A DNA stretch of 64,000 bases from Streptomyces katrae (GTDB lineage: Bacteria; Actinomycetota; Actinomycetes; Streptomycetales; Streptomycetaceae), in contig NZ_JNZY01000011.1 of the NCBI RefSeq assembly GCF_000717655.1, forward strand, positions 62,001 to 126,000, in the 5' to 3' direction. The position numbers were made by a program, and so were the translations under genes. This document shows, piece by piece, positions 44,330 to 52,586 of the stretch. Numbering within the stretch: position 1 is the first letter of the stretch; each line of letters opens with the position of its first letter. Below the pieces are notes generated by a model, which was not told the origin of the DNA, searched no databases, and worked only from the letters and a program-made list of their open reading frames with translations.

Positions 44330-45408
44330 GGCTTTTTCCTTCCGAGCTTGCCGATGGCGGGGCGCAGGGGGATGTCGAGGGCGTCGTAGAGGCCCGGTTC
44401 GGCCTCCACCAGCCAGTCGATGGCGCCGACCAGGCGGCCGACGGCGGTGGCGTTGCCGCCTGCCGAGCGGTTCTCGCCCTCGTCGGTGGCCTCGACGGTG
44501 ACCTCGATGCGCGGGCGGCCCTCGATGACCACCCGGTGGGCGCCGTCACCTCCGTCGGGCGGCGTGGGCCAGTCGGGGGCGCAAGAGGCGTGGATACGGG
44601 TGACGTGCTCGATGACGAGGCGGGGTTCACCCTCGACGATGCCCTGCACCTCGAAGCGGATGGCGCCCTGGGTACCGGCCGCGAACTCGCCCATGGTGCG
44701 GGTCGTGACGGTGGTGTCGAGGGCGCGGCGGTCCACGGTCTCGCGTATCCCGTCGAGTTCGACGCCCAGCGCCCGGGCCATCATGCGGATCTGCCCGCCC
44801 CACAGCATGGTCGGGACGGACGGCATCAGCATCATCGGCTCGAAGTCCATGGGCTGGCCCATGCCGACGAGGTAGCGGACGGAGTCCGGCTGGTCGTAGG
44901 TGGAGTAGTCGAATATCTCCTGGCAGCGGATGGCGTCGATGGTGCTGCCGAGTCCGCTGAGCAGGAGCGGGAGTACGTCGTTGCCCCAGCCGGGGTCGAC
45001 GCCGGAGGCGAAGAGCGAGCCGCCGCCCTCCGCGACGGCGGCGGCCACCGGATCGCGGAACTCGGGCGGGGCGTTGCGGTGGTCGTAGAGCGGGTAGAGG
45101 GCGGGGCTGACGACGACCGCGCCGGCCCGGACGGCCCGGGTGATGTCGGCGAGGGCGTCGTCGGGGCGGGTGTCGCCGGAGGCCGCGTAGACGACGGCCT
45201 GCGGCCGGGCGGCCAGGACCGCCTCGATGTCGTCGGTGGCCAGGACCCCGGTGTCGTGGTCGAGTTCGCCGAGCCGGCCCGCGTCGCGGCCGATTTTGCC
45301 GGGATGGTGGACGATGACGGCGGCCAGTTTCAGCGCCGGATGGGCCTCTACGGCACGGATGGCCAAACGGCCGACGTTGCCGGTACCCCAGACAACCGTG
45401 GAAATCAT
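44326..45408 (-). CDS. DapB-like NAD(P)-dependent dehydrogenase
   Basis: 360 residues. The N-terminal Rossmann fold (VVWGTGNVGRLAIRAV) and the two-domain dihydrodipicolinate reductase-like layout match a family common in mycobacteria and rhodococci, often near steroid or terpenoid genes. SGVDPGWGNDVLPLLLSGLG is a family stretch at the domain junction. Substrate unknown. ATG at 45408; it overlaps the CMD-family gene by four bases and both read away from the DUF6126-type gene. Confidence 0.82.
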   Translation of the reverse strand: MISTVVWGTGNVGRLAIRAVEAHPALKLAAVIVHHPGKIGRDAGRLGELDHDTGVLATDDIEAVLAARPQAVVYAASGDTRPDDALADITRAVRAGAVVVSPALYPLYDHRNAPPEFRDPVAAAVAEGGGSLFASGVDPGWGNDVLPLLLSGLGSTIDAIRCQEIFDYSTYDQPDSVRYLVGMGQPMDFEPMMLMPSVPTMLWGGQIRMMARALGVELDGIRETVDRRALDTTVTTRTMGEFAAGTQGAIRFEVQGIVEGEPRLVIEHVTRIHASCAPDWPTPPDGGDGAHRVVIEGRPRIEVTVEATDEGENRSAGGNATAVGRLVGAIDWLVEAEPGLYDALDIPLRPAIGKLGRKKP

Positions 45409-45466
45409 GCGCGGAGGGTAGCGACAGGACCTGCACGTTTCCAGAGTCGCGGGCCCCGGCCTTCGG

Positions 45467-45589
45467 TCACTGGTTCTGGCCGCCCAGGACGAAGAGGAGG
45501 TAGACGAAGAAGGCGAAGAGGTGGCCGACGAACAAGTAGGCGATCAGCCGGATCACCAGACCACGCGGGAACTTGGACTGGATGTTCAT
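45467..45589 (-). CDS. Tiny single-pass membrane protein (DUF6126-type)
   Basis: 40 residues: a short basic N-terminus (MNIQSKFPRGLVIRL) then one membrane helix (IAYLFVGHLFAFFVYLLFVL) and the ending GGQNQ. This matches a family of about 40-residue Streptomyces proteins that follow XRE-cupin regulators. AGGAG lies seven bases before the ATG at 45589. It starts 15 bp after the stop of the regulator gene and is surely co-transcribed with it. Function unknown; it may tether or modulate the regulator's target. Confidence 0.85.
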   Translation of the reverse strand: MNIQSKFPRGLVIRLIAYLFVGHLFAFFVYLLFVLGGQNQ

Positions 45590-45604
45590 GGTGGGGCTCC
45601 TGGG

Positions 45605-46273
45605 CTAGGGCTGCTGGTGGGCGCTTGTGCCGCCGCCGAGGCACAGCCCGGCGAGGCTGCTCTGCAGCAGGGTGTGGACGAACAGCAGGTCGGCTCCGCC
45701 CGCGGTGGCCGCGCCGATCCGGTGCGGGGTCAGCGAGTCGAAGTGCGCGCTGTCCCCCGGCTCCAGCAGGTACTCGGTCTCCGCCAGGTGCAGCCGCAGC
45801 CGCCCCTTGAGGACGTACAGCCATTCCTCGCCGGGGTGGACACGGACCAGCTCGCCCTGGCTGCGCCCGTGCGGGACGTGCACGCGCAGCGCCTGCATCC
45901 CGCGGCCGGGGCCGCCTGCCTGCCAGTACGTCCACCCGTCGGCCTCGCGGGCGCCGGGCCCGCCCGCCCGTACGATGGGATCGGCGACGGCGGGGGTCTC
46001 GCCGAGCAGTTCCGAGACCGTCGTACCGTAGGTGCGGGCGAGTCCGAGCAGCAGCGGCAGCGAGGGCTGGCGCCGCCCGGTCTCCAGCCGGGACAGGTGC
46101 GCGGGCGAGAGCCGGGCCCGCGCGGCGGCGGCCTCCAGGGTGAGCCCGGCGCGGCGCCGCAGCTCACGCAGCTGCGGAGCCACGGAGGGCAGCTCATCGG
46201 CGCCGACGTCGGTGCCGACCGGATCGTCGGGACGCTCGGGGCCTTCGGGGCCGGGGGCAGGACCGGATATCAT
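45605..46273 (-). CDS. XRE-cupin transcriptional regulator
   Basis: 222 residues. A Cro/CI helix-turn-helix (RELRRRAGLTLEAAAARARL, SPAHLSRLETGRRQPSLPLL) is followed by a cupin ligand domain (about 115-205) with HPGEEWLYVLKGRLRL and EYLLEPGDSAHFDSLTPHRI. These regulators often control small transport or catabolic units. Two tandem palindromes in its promoter (46294-46308 and 46315-46329) suggest autoregulation. ATG at 46273 lies in a TATGAT sequence, so a start a little further downstream is possible if that is the -10 box. Confidence 0.88.
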   Translation of the reverse strand: MISGPAPGPEGPERPDDPVGTDVGADELPSVAPQLRELRRRAGLTLEAAAARARLSPAHLSRLETGRRQPSLPLLLGLARTYGTTVSELLGETPAVADPIVRAGGPGAREADGWTYWQAGGPGRGMQALRVHVPHGRSQGELVRVHPGEEWLYVLKGRLRLHLAETEYLLEPGDSAHFDSLTPHRIGAATAGGADLLFVHTLLQSSLAGLCLGGGTSAHQQP

Positions 46274-46293
46274 AGCCCGATTGAGCCAGAATC

Positions 46294-46308
46294 CTGCCTG
46301 TCTGGCAA
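46294..46308. promoter_or_regulatory. XRE-cupin operator candidate 1
   Basis: CTGCCTGTCTGGCAA is an imperfect inverted repeat of the half-site TTGCC, in the promoter of the XRE-cupin regulator. Its centre is 21 bp from that of the next palindrome. Confidence 0.55.
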
Positions 46309-46314
46309 TTTCCC

Positions 46315-46329
46315 TTGCCTCTGAGGCAA
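46315..46329. promoter_or_regulatory. XRE-cupin operator candidate 2
   Basis: TTGCCTCTGAGGCAA is a perfect palindrome with 7-bp arms, 14 bases before the convergent-side ligase stop and 42 bases upstream of the regulator start. Confidence 0.6.
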
Positions 46330-46342
46330 AACGGGGGTTCCC

Positions 46343-47869
46343 TCAGCTCCCGCCGAGCACCGTCTCCACCGTGTCCGCCTCGTCCGCACGCTTGTCCGGG
46401 CGGTGTCGCAGCACCCGCGCGAAGCGCAGGGCGACCCCGGCCGGGTAGCGCGGGGAGCGCTGGAGGCCGTCGTACGCGATCTCCACGACCAGCTCGGGCC
46501 GCACCCGGACGGTGAAGCCGTCGTCCTCCACCGCCAGCTCCCGCAGCCGGGCGGTCTGCCAGCGCAGCATCTCGTCGGTGAGCCCCTTGAAGGTCTTGCC
46601 GAGCATGGCGTACGTGCCGTCGGCGGCCCGGGCCCCGAGGTGCAGGTTCGACAGCAGCCCGGTGCGCCGGCCGTGCCCCCATTCGACCGCGAGCACCACG
46701 AGGTCGAGCGTGTGCACCGGTTTCACCTTGAGCCAGTGTCTGCCGCGCCGCCCGGCCGCGTAGGTGGAGTCGAGGCCCTTGACCATCACCCCCTCGTGGC
46801 CGCGGCGCAGGGTCTCGGCCCAGAACTCCTCGGCGGCGGCCGCCTGCTCCTGCGGAGCCTCGACGGCGAGCCGGCGGACCCGGGACTCCTGCGGCACGAG
46901 GGCGGCGAGCACCGCGTACCGCTCGCGAACCGGGAGGTCGAGGAGCACCTCGTCCCCCGCCGCCAGCACGTCGAAGAAGTACGGGACGACGGGCAGTGTC
47001 CGCCGCGCGGTCTCGACGTCGACCCGCGATCCGACCCGGCTCGCGACCTCCTGGAAGGGCACCGGCCGGCCGTCCGGTGTCTGCCCGATCACCTCGCCGT
47101 CGAGGATGAACCGCTCGCCCGGCAGCGCCCGCGCAAGCTGCGCCACCTCCGGCAGCCGGCCGGTGATCTCGTCAAGGGAGCGCGTGTACACCCGTACGTC
47201 GTCCCCGTCCCGGTGCACCTGCACCCGGATCCCGTCGAGTTTCTCCTCCACCGCGCAGGGCCCGAGCGCGGCCAGGGCCTCGGCCACCGACTTGGCGGTG
47301 TTCGCCAGCATCGGCTGTACGGGCTGCCCGACGCGCAGCGTGACCTCGCGCAGGACCGCCGCGCCGCCGGCCAGCGCCGCCGCAGCCACCCGGGGCAGCG
47401 ATCCGTCCACCATCACGGCCCGGCGCAGCTCGGCGGCCGGCACCCCCGAGGCCGCGGCGACCCCTTCCAGCGCGACCGCGTCGAGGGCGCCCTGGCGGAC
47501 CTCGCCGGAGAGCAGGCTGCGCAGGAACCGCTGCTCGGGTCCGGTGGCCGCGCCGAGCAGGGCGTCGAGGATCCGGCGCCGCTCGGCCTGCGAGCCCGCG
47601 CCCGCCACTGCGGCGAGCTCCGTCACCGCCGCGTCGACGGCGGTGACGGTCAGGGTGGGTTCGGCGGCGGGCTCGACCTCCCGGCCGAGCGCTCGCCACC
47701 CGATGCCGGGCCGGCCCTGCGGGAGCCGCCCGGCGAGGTACGAGATGACCAGGCCGGCCTCCTCGGGGGGCGCCGCGGCGAACAGCTCCGCGAGCAGGGC
47801 GGTCTTCCGGGACCGGGCGGAGGTCTCGGCGACCTCCCGGGACACGCGCGCGACCTCGGCGAGCAGCAT
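46343..47869 (-). CDS. ATP-dependent DNA ligase (LigB-type)
   Basis: 508 residues. An N-terminal ligase-specific helical domain (about 1-180) precedes the nucleotidyltransferase domain with the adenylated Lys in AVEEKLDGIRVQVHR (about 210). Further motifs are FILDGEVIG (III), YFFDVLAAG (IIIa), EGVMVKGLDSTYAAGRRG (IV) and HWLKVKP (V). The OB domain ends near LRFARVLRHRPDK. It seals nicks, probably in repair, in addition to the essential LigA elsewhere in the genome. ATG at 47869. Its stop lies within the regulatory region of the XRE-cupin gene. Confidence 0.93.
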   Translation of the reverse strand: MLLAEVARVSREVAETSARSRKTALLAELFAAAPPEEAGLVISYLAGRLPQGRPGIGWRALGREVEPAAEPTLTVTAVDAAVTELAAVAGAGSQAERRRILDALLGAATGPEQRFLRSLLSGEVRQGALDAVALEGVAAASGVPAAELRRAVMVDGSLPRVAAAALAGGAAVLREVTLRVGQPVQPMLANTAKSVAEALAALGPCAVEEKLDGIRVQVHRDGDDVRVYTRSLDEITGRLPEVAQLARALPGERFILDGEVIGQTPDGRPVPFQEVASRVGSRVDVETARRTLPVVPYFFDVLAAGDEVLLDLPVRERYAVLAALVPQESRVRRLAVEAPQEQAAAAEEFWAETLRRGHEGVMVKGLDSTYAAGRRGRHWLKVKPVHTLDLVVLAVEWGHGRRTGLLSNLHLGARAADGTYAMLGKTFKGLTDEMLRWQTARLRELAVEDDGFTVRVRPELVVEIAYDGLQRSPRYPAGVALRFARVLRHRPDKRADEADTVETVLGGS

Positions 47870-48021
47870 GCCGTCATCCTCCCGCCGCTCGGCGTGCGGC
47901 GCAGGTCGGGTCCGGGTACCGCGGGTGCGGTATGCCGGGCCGCCCGTGTACTCCTCGAGGAGGTGGGCGGTTCCGCCTGGGGGCGCTCAGGGCCGGGCGG
48001 CCCGGCGTCTAGGGTTCCCGT

Positions 48022-50772
48022 ATGAAGCTCCGATTGCCGAAGCTCCGGCCGCCACGGCGCCGCCGAAGCCGCCTGTTCGCGGGCGCCGCCGCGCTCGCCG
48101 TCGTCGCGGGGGCCGGTACGTGGACCGCCGCCGCGTCCGGCGGGGCGACTCCCGTGCACCGCCAGGACCGGACGGTGGAGATGCCCGGCGCCGGGATCGA
48201 CACCTCGTACTTCACGGCGGGCGGCGGCGGCAAGCGGCCCGCCGTGCTCCTCGGGCACGGTTTCGGCGGCAGCAAGGACGACGTCCGCGCGCAGGCCGAG
48301 CAGCTGGCCCGGGCCGGGTACGCCGTCCTGACCTGGTCGGCGCGCGGCTTCGGCCGCTCCGGCGGGCAGATCGGGCTGAACGACCCGGAGCACGAGGTCA
48401 AGGACGTGTCGCGGCTCGTCGACTGGCTCGCGCAGCAGCCCGAGGTGCGGCTCGACGGCGACGGCGACCCGCGCGTCGGCGTCGCCGGGGCCTCGTACGG
48501 CGGGGCGGTCTCGCTGCTCGCCGCCGGATACGACCGGCGGATCGACGCGATCGCCCCGCAGATCACGTACTGGAACCTCGCGGACTCCCTCTTCCCTCAG
48601 GGCGTGTTCAAGAAGCTGTGGGCGGGGCTGTTCTTCACCACCGGTTCCGCCGACGGGATGCAGCCCGGGGCCCTGCCGGCGGGCAACCCCGCAGCGGAGG
48701 GTGCCCCCGCCTCCGGCACCGCGGACACGGCTACGGCCACGGCCTGCGGGCGGTTCCAGCCGGAGCTGTGCGCCATGTACGAGCGGGTCGCGGTGGCCGG
48801 GAAACCCGACGCCGAGGCCCGCGCCCTGCTGGAGCGGCGCAGCCCGTCGGCGGTCGGCGACCGGATCAAGGTGCCGACCCTGATCGTGCAGGGCCAGGAG
48901 GACTCCCTCTTCCCGCTGGACCAGGCCGACGCCATGGCGAAGGCGATCGCGGCGAACGGTGCGCCCGTGTCCGTGGACTGGGCGGCCGGCGGACACGACG
49001 GCGGCATGCGCGAGTCGGGCCGGGTCGAGGCCCGGGTGGCCGCCTGGTTCGACCGCTACCTGAAGGACGGCCGGGGCGCGGACACCGGCCCGGCCTTCCG
49101 CGTCTCGCGCTCCGGCGGTATCGACTCCACCGACGGGGCGGTCCGGTTGCGCGGCGCGAGCGGCGAGCGCTACCCGGGGCTGACGTCCGGTCCCCGGGAG
49201 TTCGCCCTGAGTGGCCGGGAGCAGAGCTTCGGCAATCCGGCGGGCGGCGCTCCGCCCGCGCTGTCGTCCCTGCCGGGGATCGGCGGGCAGCTCGCCGCGT
49301 TCGGGGCCGGGCTCTCGCTGGACTTCCCCGGGCAGAACGCCCGGTTCGAGTCGCAGCCGCTGGCCGGGGAGGTACGGATCACCGGGACGCCGACCGTCAC
49401 CCTGAACGTGAGGTCGACGGCGGCGGACGGTTCTGCCGTCCTGTTCGGCAAGCTGTACGACGTCGGGCCCGACGGGCGCCAGGCGGTGCTGCCGAGCCAG
49501 CTGGTCGCCCCGGTGCGCGTGGAGAACGCGCAGCAGGGGGCGACAGTGCAGCTGCGGCTCCCGGCCGTCGACCACGCCGTGGAGGCCGGGCACCGGCTGC
49601 GGCTGGTCGTCGCCGCCACCGACCTCGGCTACGCGTCCCCGGCCGCGCCGGCCACCTACACGGTCGCGGCGCAGGGCGCCCTGGCCGTTCCGGTGGCCGA
49701 CGGGGTACGGACCGCCTCGGCGGGGCTGCCCGCGTGGACCTGGGGGCTGCCGCTGGGTGCTGCGCTGCTGGCCGCGGCGCTGCTGGGGATCCGGAGGACC
49801 GGCCGGGAGGGTGCGGGGGCGCGGGCCGGGGTACCGCAGCCCGACCCCGCGCTGGCCGGCGTACCGCTTGAAATCACCGGTCTGACGAAGCGGTACGCAA
49901 GGGCACAGGACCGGTATGCGGTGCGAGACCTGTCGTTCCGGGTGGAGAAGGGGCAGGTCCTGGGCCTGCTCGGGCCCAACGGCGCCGGAAAGACCACCAC
50001 CCTGCGGATGCTGATGGGGCTGATCTCGCCGGACGCCGGGGAGATCCGGGTGTTCGGGCACGCGGTACGGGCCGGTGCTCCGGTGCTGTCGCGCGTCGGG
50101 GCGTTCGTCGAGGGGGCCGGTTTCCTGCCGCACCTGTCGGGGCGGGCCAACCTGGAGCTGTACTGGCAGGCCACCGGCCGCCCGGCCGAGGACGCGCACA
50201 TGGCGCAGGCCCTGGAGATCGCCGGCCTGGGCGATGCGCTGGAGCGCGCGGTGCGCACGTACTCGCAGGGCATGCGACAGCGGCTCGCGATCGCGCAGGC
50301 CATGCTCGGGATGCCGGACCTGCTGATCCTCGACGAGCCGACGAACGGTCTGGACCCGCCGCAGATCCGGGAGATGCGGGACGTGATGATCCGGTACGCG
50401 GCGGGCGGGCGGACGGTCATCGTCTCGAGTCATCTGCTGTCGGAGGTCGAGCAGTCGTGCACCCACCTGGTGGTCATGGACCGCGGACGGCTCGTGCAGG
50501 CCGGCGAGGTCGCGGAGATCACGGGCGGCGGGGACGTGCTGCTGGTGACGCTGGCGGAGCCGGTGGACGAAGGGGTCGTGGGCAAGGTGGCCGCTCTGGA
50601 GGGAGTGGGTTCCGTGGCGGCGGCCGACGACGGGCTGCTGGTACGGCTGGAGGGAGCGACGGCCGCCGGGCTGATCGCCGAGCTGGTACGGCTGGAGGTG
50701 CCGGTGTCCGCAGTGGGGCCGCACCGGCGGCTGGAGGACGCGTTCCTCACCCTGATCGGAGGTGCGGCGTGA
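48022..50772 (+). CDS. Extracytoplasmic alpha/beta hydrolase fused to an ABC transporter ATPase
   Basis: 916 residues. An Arg-rich start and an N-terminal membrane helix (about 18-38) put the next 520 residues outside: a CocE/X-Pro dipeptidyl peptidase-like hydrolase with the nucleophile in GVAGASYGG (about 160), a WAAGGHDGG His (about 328) and a jelly-roll C-terminal part. A second membrane helix (about 568-590) returns to the cytoplasm, followed from about 613 by an ABC ATPase: Walker A GPNGAGKTT (about 650), signature YSQGMRQR, Walker B LLILDEP. The stop overlaps the permease start (GTGA). A hydrolase and an ATPase on one chain across the membrane suggests coupled processing and export of a peptide or ester. 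Confidence 0.88.
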   Translation: MKLRLPKLRPPRRRRSRLFAGAAALAVVAGAGTWTAAASGGATPVHRQDRTVEMPGAGIDTSYFTAGGGGKRPAVLLGHGFGGSKDDVRAQAEQLARAGYAVLTWSARGFGRSGGQIGLNDPEHEVKDVSRLVDWLAQQPEVRLDGDGDPRVGVAGASYGGAVSLLAAGYDRRIDAIAPQITYWNLADSLFPQGVFKKLWAGLFFTTGSADGMQPGALPAGNPAAEGAPASGTADTATATACGRFQPELCAMYERVAVAGKPDAEARALLERRSPSAVGDRIKVPTLIVQGQEDSLFPLDQADAMAKAIAANGAPVSVDWAAGGHDGGMRESGRVEARVAAWFDRYLKDGRGADTGPAFRVSRSGGIDSTDGAVRLRGASGERYPGLTSGPREFALSGREQSFGNPAGGAPPALSSLPGIGGQLAAFGAGLSLDFPGQNARFESQPLAGEVRITGTPTVTLNVRSTAADGSAVLFGKLYDVGPDGRQAVLPSQLVAPVRVENAQQGATVQLRLPAVDHAVEAGHRLRLVVAATDLGYASPAAPATYTVAAQGALAVPVADGVRTASAGLPAWTWGLPLGAALLAAALLGIRRTGREGAGARAGVPQPDPALAGVPLEITGLTKRYARAQDRYAVRDLSFRVEKGQVLGLLGPNGAGKTTTLRMLMGLISPDAGEIRVFGHAVRAGAPVLSRVGAFVEGAGFLPHLSGRANLELYWQATGRPAEDAHMAQALEIAGLGDALERAVRTYSQGMRQRLAIAQAMLGMPDLLILDEPTNGLDPPQIREMRDVMIRYAAGGRTVIVSSHLLSEVEQSCTHLVVMDRGRLVQAGEVAEITGGGDVLLVTLAEPVDEGVVGKVAALEGVGSVAAADDGLLVRLEGATAAGLIAELVRLEVPVSAVGPHRRLEDAFLTLIGGAA

Positions 50773-51647
50773 GCGCCGTGACGGAGACCGTGACAGAGGT
50801 GGCCCCCGGCTACCGGGCGAGCCGTACGCTGCCGCTGCGCGTGGAGGCACTGCGCCAGTGGCGCAGGCGGCGGACGCTGGTGATGGCCGGGGTGCTGGCC
50901 GCGCTCCCCTTCGTCATGATCGTCGCGTTCGCGGTGGGCGGCGGACGGGACGGCGGCCGCGGGGGCGGGGACGGGCGGATCACGCTCATCGACACGGCGA
51001 CGGCCTCGGGCGCGAACTTCGCGGCCACCTGTCTGTTCGTTTCGGCCGGCTTCCTGTTGGTGGTACCGGTGGCGCTGTTCTGCGGGGACACGGTGGCGTC
51101 GGAGGCGAGCTGGTCCTCGCTGCGCTACCTGCTGGCCTCGCCGGTGCCGAGGGCCCGGCTGCTGTGGAGCAAGCTGGTGGTGGCGCTGGGCTTCAGCCTG
51201 GCGGCGATGGTGCTGCTGCCGCTGGTGGCACTGGCGGCGGGCACGGCCGCGTACGGGTGGGGACCGCTGAAGCTGCCCACGGGCGGCTCGTTGCCGGCCG
51301 CGGACACCGTGCCGCGCCTCGCCCTGGTCGTGGCGTTCGTCTTCGTGTCGCAGCTGGTCACGGCCGGGCTGGCGTTCTGGCTGTCGACCCGGACGGACGC
51401 GCCGCTGGGTGCGGTGGGCGGGGCGGTCGGTCTGACGATCGTCGGCAATGTGCTGGACGCGGTGACGGCGCTCGGCTCCTGGCGGGAGTTCCTGCCGGCG
51501 CACTGGCAGTTCGCGTGGGCGGACGCGCTGCAGCCGCAGCTGGAGTGGGGCGGGATGGTCAAGGGGACGGCGGTGTCGGTGGCGTACGCGCTGGTGCTGT
51601 TCGCGCTCGCGTTCCGTGGGTTCGCCCGCAAGGACATCGTGTCCTGA
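50769..51647 (+). CDS. ABC-2-type transporter permease
   Basis: 292 residues with six membrane helices, a large first extracellular loop and the ABC-2 layout. GTG at 50769 overlaps the stop of the hydrolase-ATPase fusion (GTGA). The ATPase domain of the upstream protein must be its partner. A perfect hairpin follows at 51661-51695, closing a two-gene operon. Confidence 0.88.
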   Translation: MSAVTETVTEVAPGYRASRTLPLRVEALRQWRRRRTLVMAGVLAALPFVMIVAFAVGGGRDGGRGGGDGRITLIDTATASGANFAATCLFVSAGFLLVVPVALFCGDTVASEASWSSLRYLLASPVPRARLLWSKLVVALGFSLAAMVLLPLVALAAGTAAYGWGPLKLPTGGSLPAADTVPRLALVVAFVFVSQLVTAGLAFWLSTRTDAPLGAVGGAVGLTIVGNVLDAVTALGSWREFLPAHWQFAWADALQPQLEWGGMVKGTAVSVAYALVLFALAFRGFARKDIVS

Positions 51648-51660
51648 CCGCCGCACGCGC

Positions 51661-51695
51661 CGGGCGGGCCGTCGGCTTTCGGCGGGGCCCGCCCG
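51661..51695 (+). terminator. Terminator hairpin after the hydrolase-ABC operon
   Basis: A perfect 10-bp stem (51661-51670 with 51686-51695), 14 bases past the permease stop. Confidence 0.75.
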
Positions 51696-51825
51696 GGGTG
51701 TGGGCCGTCCGTGCCAATGGGGTGTGCGCCCGCGTGTGCCTGCCGTCCGGGCGCCCGCGGCGCGCTGAACAATCGCGGTCGTCACGACGTACGACGCGTC
51801 TGCGCGGCACCGAGGGGTACCACCC

Positions 51826-52557
51826 ATGCACACGACAGGACTTCCGGCCCGCAGGGCCCTGCTGACCGGAGGCCTCGCGGCCGCCGTCGTCGCGCTCTCG
51901 GGGTGCTCGTCCCCGAGGCCGCCTCGGGTGACGACCGCGGCCCCGCCGCCGCGTCCGGCCACCCCCCAGGCCGCGTTCGCGCGCCTTATGGAGGGCAACC
52001 AGCGCTGGGTGAGCGGAAACCTCGAACATCCCGACCGCGATCCCGAGCGGCGCGAGCTGGTCGCCGAGGCGCAGGACCCCTTCGGAGTGGTCCTGTCGTG
52101 CATCGACTCCCGGGTGGCACCCGAGCTGATCTTCGACACCGGGCTCGGCGACCTGTACGTCCTGCGCACGGGCGGACAGGCGGTCGGCCCGGTCGTGACC
52201 GGTTCCGTCGAGTACGGGCCCATGACGGGCGGCACCCCGCTGGTCGTCGTGCTCGGACACCAGCGCTGCGGCGCGATCGAGGCCGCGTACAAGGCACTGA
52301 AGGGCGGCACGCCGCTGCCCGGCAATCTGCAGGCCATCGCCAAGGCCATGGTGCCGGCGTACGAGCTGACGGCCGAGAACCCCGGCGCCGACCCCGTGGA
52401 CACCATGACCCGCCACCAGGTCAAGGTGACCGCGGACGATCTGCGGGCCAACGCCGACCTGGGGCCCCTCGTGCAGAAGGGCGCCCTGGCCGTCGTCGGC
52501 GCCTACTACTCGCTGGACACCGGCAAGGTGGAGGTCCTGACGGGTGCGCCCGCCTGA
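51826..52557 (+). CDS. Lipoprotein beta-class carbonic anhydrase
   Basis: 243 residues. A twin-Arg start (ARRALLTGG) and a lipobox (VALSGC, Cys27) predict a lipid-anchored exported protein, possibly via Tat with its zinc in place. The zinc ligands and catalytic dyad of beta-carbonic anhydrase are present: Cys92-x-Asp94-x-Arg96 (SCIDSR) and His145-x-x-Cys148 (GHQRCGA). It interconverts CO2 and bicarbonate at the cell surface. ATG at 51826 follows a G/A-rich stretch (CGAGGGGTA) with usable spacing. Confidence 0.92.
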   Translation: MHTTGLPARRALLTGGLAAAVVALSGCSSPRPPRVTTAAPPPRPATPQAAFARLMEGNQRWVSGNLEHPDRDPERRELVAEAQDPFGVVLSCIDSRVAPELIFDTGLGDLYVLRTGGQAVGPVVTGSVEYGPMTGGTPLVVVLGHQRCGAIEAAYKALKGGTPLPGNLQAIAKAMVPAYELTAENPGADPVDTMTRHQVKVTADDLRANADLGPLVQKGALAVVGAYYSLDTGKVEVLTGAPA

Positions 52558-52586
52558 GCCGCCCCGCCGGAGCACTGCGCCGCGGC

